Part shown: positions 11,401 to 23,400 of the stretch, in pieces | Numbering within the stretch: position 1 is the first letter of the stretch | Layout: each line of letters opens with the position of its first letter | NCBI GenBank assembly: GCA_963576725.1 | Contig: OY755243.1 | Coordinates: 40,533,243-40,597,242 of the forward strand | Length of the DNA: 64,000 nt | DNA from: Azorinus chamasolen | Lineage: Eukaryota > Mollusca > Bivalvia > Cardiida > Solecurtidae | Direction of reading: 5' to 3' | Notes under the pieces: generated by a model | Databases searched by the model: none | Seen by the model: the letters and a program-made list of their open reading frames with translations, nothing else | Told to the model about the DNA's origin: nothing | Position numbers and translations under genes: made by a program

Positions 11401-14400
11401 AAAATGGCTTTCGCACCGATTTCGTAAATTGGCAAGCGTTTTTTTTTGCACCGATTTCGAAGATAATTTTGCAACCATTTCGATAATGGTCGCTAGAGTT
11501 TTGGCAATGTTATATGTAGAACATTAGTGATTCTGTGAGAGGCCTGCAAACCGACACTATTTCAACCTAGTGTGGCAACACAGCAATGGAAATTAACCCT
11601 TCTCTTGCTGAATTTTGAAATACATTTCTCCTTCTTTACCCATGTCCATATATCTTTACTGTGTACAAGTATTTCGCTGTGCAATCACTGCTGTGGGGTG
11701 CACTGGTTGAACAATCAACTTGTAAATAGTGCAGACCCTGATGAGACAGCTCTTGCAGGAGCTGTCTCATCTGGGTCTTCACTATTTACAGATAGGTATA
11801 TTGACGTGAATAGCAAGCGAAGGGTTAATATGTTATAAACTGTTGAATAGATACGCATAACATGGCTTACGAGGATCAATCCTTTATCTGATCGATATAC
11901 GTTTATATACGCATTTACAAACAGAGTAGACCAAGCTCAGCCAGCTCCTGTAGGATATGGACTATAATATATCTGGTTCTACTATATCTGCCATTGCAAA
12001 AATCTCGGTAGTAAACAGGAGCATGTCAGATTTCCTTTTTCCATTTTGTACCGATTTCTCTATACAACTTATTTGGATACTCATGCATTCTAATTGCCTT
12101 GGTAACATAGCAACCAGAAGCTGATCGGCTGATAGTTGTACTTAGTTTGAACTAATCCAGGTAACAATAGTGTACACTGCATTTATGTTGTATTCCAGTT
12201 AATTGGTTTGTGAACAAATACACGTATCTACAAACAGATATAAATGAGCCAATTTTTATATTAATGAATACAGTTTTTCATCCAGTACCATATTTTCTAT
12301 AACAATTGTTAATCTCCGGTTACAGTACCAATCATACACATGTGGAGACACACAAAGGACCGTGCTGATCTAGAAAATCCACACCGTCAATGTTTTCGTT
12401 TAGTATGGTTGTTTGTTTTTCGGTTTTTTATGCCCCCAACGGCGGGCATATAGAAATCGCATTGTCCGTCCTTCCGTCTGTCCGTCCGTCCGTCTGTCCT
12501 TCCATCCGTCCGTCTCAAATTTCGTGTCCCTTCTATAACCTTTTTAATGGATTTCAAAATAACCTGGCACAAATGTTCACCACACTAAGACAATGTGTCG
12601 CGTTCAACTCCCTGGTCCATTGTTCAAAGGTCAAGGTCACAGGGTACACTTTTTGGGGGCATTTGTCATATGTATTTGAGCTTCCACGTGTTCAATTATT
12701 TGACACCGATTGTTTAACATTTTAATTAAAACGACTTCATGAATATTATAAGTTTAAATATACACCCGAAGGTAACTTCGGTCGTATTATGGTTATTATA
12801 ATTGAAATAAATCTATATATGGTATTGCGCTTGTCCGTCTGTCCGTTCGTCCGTTAGCCACATCTTTGTACGCTCAATAACTTGACAACTATTGGGTGTA
12901 CTGTCTTCATACTTACAAGGAAGGTTGGTAATGGCCAGTAGATTATCCCTATTGATTTTGAGGTCTATGGGGTCAAAGGTCAAGGTCACAGTGACTTTCA
13001 ACTCATATTGATATTATGCATGTTACGACGGCACATACTTCGGGCGCATAATTCTCCGACACACGAGGCTCTTGTTTTTGTAATGGTATATGGAAACTAA
13101 ATATCTTGTCTATGATAGGAACAGCACTGTCAGATCTATATTATTCCATAGCAGACAAAACAGAGCTTTATCGGGTAAGAAAACACCAAAATAAACCATT
13201 AAATTACACATTGAAAGAAGACACAATGGATTCTGACTACAATTTTCGCAAAAGTCGATTGCTTTTAGAGCTTCGTATTAACCTGTAGCCCGATCGGTAC
13301 ATTGTGTCGCCTCTCCAGCTTTCAAAAATAATTATTCCTCGTCTAGGCGGGTGGGATATAGCCTTGGTGATGTCCATGCGTTCGTTGGTCTGTTCACCCG
13401 TCCGTCCGTGGAACAACAAGGTTATGTTTCTTTGTTGACGGGGGATATAAATTCAGCGAATTTATTTGGTTATATTGTATTACCTTAACACCACTAGCAG
13501 AGTATCAAACAGTTTGGATCCTGATGAGACGCCGAGTTACTCGGCGTCTCATCTAGATCAAAACTGTTTGCAGGGTCAACCACGGGCCCTCCCATGGCAA
13601 ACTACATGTTAATGGGTGCGGTTTATGCAAGGAAGATAACAGTATCTCAAATTGGGATGAACTTACAAATTAGATAATCAACAAAATTGATCGCTGGCAC
13701 GAATCTACATAATTGAGTGAACTCTTGGTGCGAGTTTGTGACATCCTACGCGCACTGAGACGAGCTGAGATGTCGGGACGTTACCGTACTGTGACATCCT
13801 ACGCGCACTGAGACGAGCTGAGATGTCGGGACGTTACCGTACTGTGACATCCTACGCGCACTGAGACGAGCTGAGATGTCGGGACGTTACCGTACGTCGG
13901 GGATGTCTCGTATTTTAAAAACGTCCATCGACATAACTTACTATACATTAGAATCCAGATAACGCGACCATTTAACCCATTTGCTCCCTGTGGATTCTTC
14001 CATGTTTATATATTGGATTAGTCAATTTTTTATCTAAGGGGTGTCTAGCCTAAATTTTCAATTTCGTTTTGTTTTATATTGAAATTCCTATCAGCAAACA
14101 GTGTAGACTCTGATCAGACGCCGCATTATTTGGCGTCTGATCAGAGTCGACACTGTTTGCCTACGTCCCATATATGGGATCGTGGGAGCAAATGGGTTAA
14201 TGAATAACGCGCTTACTTAATGAATAAATATAGATAGCATTAAAAGCAGAGTGTTACTTAATGCAGGACGAAAGTAATGCAGAAAGCTCCTATCGCAGTG
14301 CATATCAACTTTAATACTCTGAAATAGTCCTATATTAGGACATGCCCTGTGTGTGCGTGCTGAGTAATTCGAAAGCATGTGACGCCTATATAAGCTGTCT

Positions 14401-17400
14401 TTATATAAGCGTATGCACCATTAATAAAGCTTTACTTCATGAATATTTAGGGAAGACATTATGACACGATGTATGTTTTTTCGATGATTTTTATAATGGC
14501 ATATGGACATTTTGCTGATTAGAATTTGTTCAGACACATATCATTTATTACATTGTACAGCTAAAACCTAGAAAGTTCTTGCAGAAAATCCATTTGATTT
14601 GATTCTGGTTCTTAAAGACATGTGGCAGTTTAATGCAGGAGTAAATGTTTGCAGGAAGCCCCTGTAGGAGCTTTTAACGACACGCTAAGGGTTTGACTAT
14701 ATCGATATCAATGTTATGTGAGTTGCCTATGATATCCCTTTTATGCATTTTGTCTTCTGTTTTAGGTATTGTGATAGTATGTGGACAAAACACGTCAACG
14801 ACGCCTGCTGTTGGTACGTATATGCGAATTTCGATAAGAATGATAATAAAAATAAATACGCATGAGTTTAACCCATTACCTCATATTGACGACTTTTGAC
14901 GACTCCGTAGAAGTCACTTTGTGAAACCATTGTGATATTTATCACAATGGTTTCAAACTACAGAATTCTAAAATTTTCCTTTTCTCTAGTTAATGCTCCT
15001 TTTCGATAGATTTATTCAAAGAGGTTGTATCTAAAATAGCCTATGAGGTAATGGGTTAATAATAATACGATCATAATGTTTTATCACCAAACTTGCAAAC
15101 GACATTTTATGTTTGAGGTATTTTATGGGTAGCCCGTGTAAGTCATTTCAGAATAAGATTAAGTTCTTAGGTCTAATAAATCTGAATATGGATTAAATCA
15201 TATAATGGAAATGATGATGATATTTCCACGAATATTAACAGAAATCATGTACATGTAAATGTAAGAAATAATGCCATGATGAATATAAAGTAAACCTCTG
15301 CTAATGCGACCACCTAAAAGAGGTATAGTTCTGGGTGCTAGATGAAGGTGGTAGCTTAATGTAGGGCAAAGGTAATGCAGAAAGTTCCTAGAGGAGCTTT
15401 CTGCGTTACTTGTGTCCTGCATTAAGCAACCACCTGCTTATAAAGACACGCATGTTTATTCATTAAGTGGTTGCATTAGAGGGGTTCTACTGTATTACAG
15501 TAGCCTATGAACAAAGGGATTTTAGCTATGAAAGAAACTGTAAAAATAGACCTATATAATGTCACAAGCAAACAGAACAGTCTCTGGTCAGATGACTACT
15601 ACATGCGCCGTCTAATCTGTATCTACTCTGTTTGCAAAGACATCAAATGATGTACAGTAAAACCTCTCTATAACGAATTGTGTTAATTAATTGGTGTTTT
15701 GGGCAGGTGGTTGCTTAAAGCGAGGTGAAAGTAAAACAGAACGCCCCTCTAGGAGCTGTCTGATCTGGGTCTTCCCTGTTTGCAAATAATTAGAAAAGCG
15801 TATTTATAGAGGAAAAGGATTAATCCATGTAATTGATCAATATCCATACAAGACTCTATCCATTACAAATAACTTTTAATTAAATTCTTGACATTGATTG
15901 CCATGGCAATTTGTAGAGAATTATATCTGTAGCATTTACACAAACAGCACAGACCCCTACATGAGCTATTTGATCTGGGTCTACTCTGTTTGCTAAGACG
16001 TAAAATGGTGAGATTAACAAGCCAATGGTAACATGCACAGGTTGTTGCTAAGTACATAACAGACGTAATGCAGACAACTCCTTTGGGAGCTTTCTGAGAA
16101 CATTTCGTCCGGAACTAAGCTACCACCTACCTTCAATCCATATACGCATATTAACGCCTTTGGAAACAATGAAGACCCAGATCAGAAGGTTCCTGCAGGA
16201 GTCCTCTGGTCAGAGTCTGCCCTGTTTGCTGACGAACTTATATAGATTTGATTCACCAGCGAAAGAGTTAAAGCATATATCAGCTTCATTTCTACTCAGT
16301 GGAAAACAGGAAGTTGTTTACAGTAAATTCTGTCTTAATCGACCATCAAACATGGATCTAATTACGTGTATGTCAGGCAGATGGTAGCTTAGCTCTTTTG
16401 GCGCCAAATTTAAAAGTGTCGTCTGCAATAATAATTTCATATTAAATATAATTCTAAACTAAATAATAAAGGTATATTAGTAAAACATTTGTTTTAAAAA
16501 ACCTGTATGCTTGGGCTAAAATAATACAGAAAACAGTGCAGTCCCAGGTCAGATGCCGCCTTAAAAAGGCGGCATCTGACCTGGGACTGCACTGTTTTCA
16601 ATGGTGCCAACAGGCGACATTGGCGCCGAAAGAGTTAATGCATGTCAAAGATAATGCTGAGCTTTCTGCATTAGGAGCTTTCTGTATTACCTTTGACCTG
16701 CATTAAGCAACCACCTGCTTTTGACGACTCCTATGTTCAGTAAATGAATGGCCGCCTAGAACAGGATCTAGTGTACATATCTGCCTCACTGAGCTTATTC
16801 CCCTGGACCAAAGTTCTGTGCAATGTGTAGATATCTTTAACCCTTTTCCCTGTTCTGTATTTAGGCCAAATTTCAATACCTACTGAATATTCATTAACAA
16901 AATAGGTATAACGAAATATTGAAGGTGGAACATTGTAGATACTTTAGAAAGTAAAGAAACATATCTATCAAATTCTATTAGCAAACAGAGCAGACCCTGA
17001 TCAGACGGCTCCTCTAGGAGCCGTCTGATCTGGGTCTACTCTGTTTGCAAATGGGTGAAAACACGTTTATATGAGGGAAAGGGTTAATCCCATTTGTTTT
17101 GAGTGTCCGTTGTATAGGGATTGTACTGTATGTATTGTAATGTTGTAATCGATTGCGTACTGAACAGAACACATGTTCACCAGACAATAACAGTGCCAGG
17201 TCCGTTAAGGTTAACTCTTCCAACGCTGAGTTTGCACAGAGCAATAGCCCCTTGATGTTTAACTATAGAGTCCATTCAGTATGAAAGGCTTAAACTTGCA
17301 GGGGGATTCTGAATGACGAATAATGCAGACCCTGATCAGAGGGGTCCTGTAGGGACCGTCTAATATGGGGTAGTCACTGTTTGCAAATGACAGTGCATAC

Positions 17401-20400
17401 ATGTCAAAGGGTTAACATGCATTTGGCTGATTACAATTGGGATCATCTGTCCTCTGCTTTGTGTAACAAATAACATACTCGAGGTAACAAAATGCACCCC
17501 TTCTCCCGCGAAATAATTGTTGTCTGCCAAAATGTTAGGCGTTTGCTGTATTTTTCGAATGTGAGCTTTCTTCTTTTTTCCAAAACCGACACTCATAATG
17601 TCAAACAGTTTGGACACTGATGAGAAGTCGAGCTACTCGGCGTCTCATCTGGATCCAAACATTTTGCACATGTCACTTCGAGTGTGTATGTAGCATGATC
17701 ACGTGCATGGACTGGTCCGCCATGAAAGCCACTAATCGTAATTAGTAACGGCAAACCCTTTCCCCGCTCTAAAGGAATGATGTCTGCCCATAGTTGGACC
17801 TGATGCAAATTTGCTACTTTCCATTCGATTAAGCTTTTGAGAAACTATTGACCGAGTGTCAAACAGCGTCTCATCTGGATCCAAACTGCTGGTAAATGCG
17901 AACCAGGTCACGGATAGCGGGATATATTGGTTAAGGTAGCGGGATAATAGTTCATGACGTAAGCGAGGCGCTTGTTTTAGTGATCACAAATAGCATTGTC
18001 GTCTGCTTCGAAACGTTCGTCTGCTGGAAATAATGTGATAGTATTTCTTAAACAGAACAGAACAAAATATCTTCAGACAGACGGCCCTTCCTCCGAGGTA
18101 ATGCCTGTTGAAGTAGCCTGATCAGAGTCTGCTCCGTTTACTTATGGAATTATATAGCTGTTATCCTCAGGTTTTGTCAAAGGAAAACATTCTCTTTAAA
18201 AATTTACATTACAGTGAAATCCCTCTAATGCGACCACCAAAAAATCAGATCTAATTATGGGTGTTAAAGGCATGTGGTAGCTTAATGCAGAACGAAAGTT
18301 ATGCAGAAAGCTCATATAGGAGCTTTCTGCATAACATTCGTTCTGCATTAAGCAACCACCTGCTTATGAAGACAGCCATGTTTGTTCATTAAGTGGTCGC
18401 ATTAGAGGGGTTTTAATGTATTAGAATTAAGTTAATGAATAACCATAAGGTTGGCCATGTACACATACATGCTCATTTGGGAAACAGTTTTTCCTTTACT
18501 CCGTATATGCTCCCGTAGGAGTCATCTGATCAGGTTCTGCTCTGTTTGCTTATAACATAATATCGATTAGAATCAACAGTTTCTGCTCTAACCGAAATTC
18601 TCGAGTTCATAAACAATTATAAAACCATGCACATATAACTAATATTAATGATGTTATTATTTCTTATATAAGTGTTTATTTGGTAATGGGTTAATGCAGG
18701 GCAAAAGCTTTCTGCATTACTTTTGTCCTGCCATAGACTGCTTCTTAGTTGTCGCTAGAGACATGTTTTACTGTGTGGAGAATATCCATAATATACAGTA
18801 AAACCCCTCTAATGCGACCACCAAAAACGGGCATCATTCACAATGGCAAAGGCATGTGGTAGCTTAATGCAGGACGAAAGTTATGCATAGGAGCTTTCTG
18901 CATAACTTTCGTCCTGCATTAAGCAACCACCTGCTTATGAAGATAGCCATGTGTGTTTATTAAGTGGTCGCATTAGAGGGGTTTACTGTAGCTTAATTTA
19001 TGTTTACAGTCCGTGTTTGTAAATATTCATATCACTCAATTTGTTATTCAAATGAAATTAATGAACTTTCTGTCTCGGCTCTTTTTAAATTCGAGGAACA
19101 ATATAAACCTTTCTGAAACCTTCTCCAACTGTGCAAAAAAATGTCTCCTCAAACTTGTTGTAGTTTTGACTAACCTATTTGATTAAGCTCTTTAGACGCC
19201 ATTGACCGAGTGTTAAACGATTTCGACCCTGATGAGACGCCGACATTCTGGACGTCTCATTTGGATCTAAACTGTTTGCAAATGTAAGTTATGTCGCGAA
19301 TATCGAGAGAATGATACAGCATCATACAAATGAAGTCTTGGTGTGGGTCAGCAAAGTAGAAATACAGAAAGACCTGTCTTTATAGCGGGCGATCAAAAAG
19401 AGGTCTAATTATGGGTATGTAAGGCAGTAGGTAGCTTTATACAGACAGGTAAATTAATGCGGAAAGCTCCTATATTCAACTCCTGTGTTCAGTAAATGAT
19501 TGTCTGCTTAAGACAGGCTCTATTGTTATTTAAAACATTCCCTCCTAGTGACGTATTTTCGCGCCTCTGTAACAGTCACATTTTGAAACCATTGTGATAA
19601 ATAGAGCATTTGCTCCATAGGAATGAATGAATAAATGAATGGTGTTTTACGGCCCATCGACACTGATGGTCATTTAGAGCCGAATAAATAAATGTAAATA
19701 AAACTATAAGATGAAATGCAAATCCATAGGAGCAAATGCTGTATTTATCACAATCCATGGTTTCAAAACTATACAATCCTAAAAGTTTCATTTTCTCTAG
19801 TAAATGCTCCTTTTCGGTAGATTTATTCAAAGAGATTGGGTCTAAATATAGTCTAGGAGGGAATGAGTTAATTTAGGGCAAATTACTTATCATTTAATAG
19901 TATTTATAATAATAATTAAAATAATTATGATAATAACACTAAGATAAGATAATAATAATAATTAAACATAATAATACAATAAAAAAAACTAGCAATACTT
20001 TCAGAATCAGGCGAATGCATTGATCTACTTCCGGGCAACTGACAATCAAATTTTACACCGCGTTTCTCTCATGTGACTCATATGAATAAAAATCGATAGT
20101 CATTTATGGTTAAACGAATATTGAAGAATTCGTGTCCCAGTTCAATTTAAGAAAATCAAACGCCGTTTGATATCATCTTACATGTTTGTAATAAAAGTCG
20201 CTCTAGGAGAAAATATGCGATAAAACATCTATACAACGACTACAAAAACAAATCAAAGTCAGAGTCTTTAACCCATTCCTCATATTGACGCCACTGTAAA
20301 AGTCCCCATAGGAGCAAATTCTCCATTTATCAATATGGTTTCAAAATTCTAAAAGTTTCCTTTTCTCCAATAAATGCTCATTTTCAGTAGATTTATTCAA

Positions 20401-23400
20401 AGAAGTTGGTTCTAAAAATAGCCTATCAGGGAATGGGTTACGGAAGGTGGTAGCTACATACAGGACGGAAGCTACATGTAAGCAGAACTCTACCGTAGGA
20501 GCTTTTTGTCATAGTTTCGACACGAATTTATACGGTGCATTTTCTTTGGTGAAGTCTATCAGCATAAAACAAGGAGGTCAATGCGAATGAAACGCATATT
20601 TCGCTTATAGAAAAGTGTTTTCTTATTCAGACTTCGGGGCAGATTTTCAAAAACGAAAACAGAGTGGTATACAGTTTGGATCCCGATGAAAAGTCGCGTT
20701 ACTCGGCGTCTTATCTGGATCCGAACTGTTTGCACAGGTGATTCTGCAATGACAGGGTAACAATCCAGCGTACTATTTTGTCAAGTGTAACTGTTTTGTC
20801 AAGCGTAACTATTTTGTGAAGCGTAACTATATTGTTAATGTTTTCAGCGCCCCAACATGTGGAGGAGAAGTCCAAGTCTTTCCCAGCATGGCTTATCGGT
20901 GTCATTGTTCTGTCGTGCATTTTCGTAATAGGTGTCGTCATAACCATCATTCAAAGGTAGGTATTGGATTCTTGATTTCCTGGGTTCTACTTTACGAACA
21001 TTGCTATTGTTGCTACATTGTCCACTATTCATTTACGTCAGGGTTGTTTCGTATAAACTGTTTTAACTGATACTGACGCCGTTTGACACCTTGCAGAAGC
21101 CATATCATATATATCTAGCTGATTCTACATTTGACGCCTTGCGGAAGCAATATCATATATATCTAGCTGATTCTACATTTGACGCTTTGCAGAAGCCATA
21201 TCATATATATCTAGCTGATTCTACATTTGACGCCTTGCGGAAGCCATATCATATAGAACATATTCTACACTTGGCGCCTTGCAGAAGCCATATCATATAG
21301 AACATATTCTACACTTGGCGCCTTGCAGAAGCCATATCATATAGAACATATTCTACACTTGGCGCCTTGCAGAAGCCATATCATATAGAACATATTCTAC
21401 ACTTGGCGCCTTGCGGAAGCCATATCATATATAGAGCTGATTCTACATTTGACACCATCGCTAAAAACATCCAGTGTCCATACACCATTATAAAAAGTCG
21501 GCTAATAGGCTATGTTATCTATCAATACTGTTACACTACGCTACAGTCTGCACTGACATATTTACGCTACCCCTTGTATTAATACCTTTACGCTACGTTA
21601 CATTCTGTACTGACATATTTACGCTACCCTTTGTATTAATACCTTTACGCTGTACCTATACAATGTACGATACCGTCTGAACTGATTCGGTCATGTTACG
21701 GTCTTCACAAAATATAACATTTTATTCAAAACTAATACTCATACTTTACGTTGATATATGTTGGTAGAAACTAGACAATATAGGAAGGGCACCTCTGTGT
21801 TACGAATGTGTTGATCGAGAGCGTAGTGAGAAAGAACACTGGAAACTATAGATTTGTAAGAGCCTTCAGTAGTAACGACAACTCTGGAAAGAGAATATGT
21901 TGGTAAAGTTTGTAGCATGACTGCAGACATGAGTAGATTTGAGAGTAGTAAAGTGGCTTTGGTAGAGAGCACGGTAGTAACGACAACTCTTGGTAGATAA
22001 TATGTGTATAGAGGATATAGCATGACTGCAGATATAGGTAGATTATGAGTTGGTAGATAGCATGGTAGTAACGATAACTCTAGTTAGATAATGTAACTGT
22101 AGGTAGATAATGTGTTGGTAGAGAGTGGTAACTGTAGGTAGATAAACCTGTGGTAGAGAGTGGTAACTGTAGGTAAAATATCTTGGTAGAGGACGTGTCA
22201 GGAGTACATCTCTAGCTAGATAATGCTTTGATAGAGAGCGGTAGCTGTAAATAGAACATATGTTGGTAGATAGAGGAACTGGGCCAGGTTATTGTTGATG
22301 AATGTGACATGTTTACTTTCCACGAGGTGGTTTCTCTCTTCGCCAACACCCATATCGATAAAGCGTTATGCTAGGAGTCCACTGGGCCGGCGCCAGTTGG
22401 TGCCAGTTCGCGCCAAAGATTATGTGATTGGCTCGCTGTGGCGCCGAATTAATGTCCGCCCGGCATGTGTCGCCAAGTGGAATAAATTGGGTGCCATATG
22501 GCGTGCGCCAAATGCCGCCTGGCTTGCTCCAAAATGTGCGCTAGTTTGTGCCAGTTCGCACCATTACACGGCCATTTGATTCCAAAATTCACCCTGTTGG
22601 CGCCTTTCGCGCCGATAGACGGCTACTTTGCGCCACTTGGTGATTAGTTTGTGTCAAAGGTCGCCAAATTGGTTTCAACTTGCCGCCACTTGGCGCTACT
22701 TGCCGACTATATAAATATCGGCCATCGGCTACCTGGTTCAGACCCTCCTCAGCAGCTGTATGAACAACATCTCTACTAAATATTTACAATTTTGATATGT
22801 CTGAGGCTTTTGATAATTTTGGAGTGATGATGCTGCTCCATCAGAAGATGATGAGAGATGCTGAGGTGGCCACTGTCTATCAACGAAAATTTCAAATTTC
22901 ACTTGGTGCGCGCCATTGCATTCCAGTGGATTCCAACAGTCGGATTGTTTGCGCCAAAGGGCGATATGTTCGCGCCATTTGGTGCTACTTGGTGGACAAT
23001 TGGTGCTGATTGCTCGATGCAAGTGGCGCGACGAAAAGTTCAAACATTTTGAAATTTTCATGACGCCAAATTCAAATTCGGTGCCGTTACGGGTCACCAC
23101 GAGCCAGTTGGGAGGCAGTTTGAGCCACTACACGCTACTATGCACCTTATTGGCGACACTAGGCGCCACAGCAAATTGCAATGGCGCAAACTAGCACCAA
23201 CTGGCGGGCTCCTAGCATTAAGTGTCATACGGGAAAGGCTGACACAGGACAGTACTCGAAAAGACAGGACTAAGCTCGACGTGGATGATATTATGGAACT
23301 GTTGGAGTTTATTCTCACGAAAACTCTCTTTTCGTTCAGAGGAGACATGTACCAGCAAAAGTTTGGTACTGCGATGGGCAGCCCCGTCTCTCTGATAGTG

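Noticed and set aside
11572..11838. Recurring peptide [18 protein letters not shown] in frames at 11.7, 36.2, 53.5 and 54.9 kb
   Set aside because: It comes from translating I and A hairpins on either strand and is not a protein family.
12390..12725. 111-codon + strand frame with SVRPSVCPSIRPS
   Set aside because: It lies across a CCGTCCGTC tract in a dispersed repeat; the low-complexity coding appearance is artificial.
14693..14899. 68-codon frame through exon 2 and its donor
   Set aside because: The part beyond 14813 runs into intron and F element; only 14766-14813 (and possibly its upstream leader) is kept as coding.
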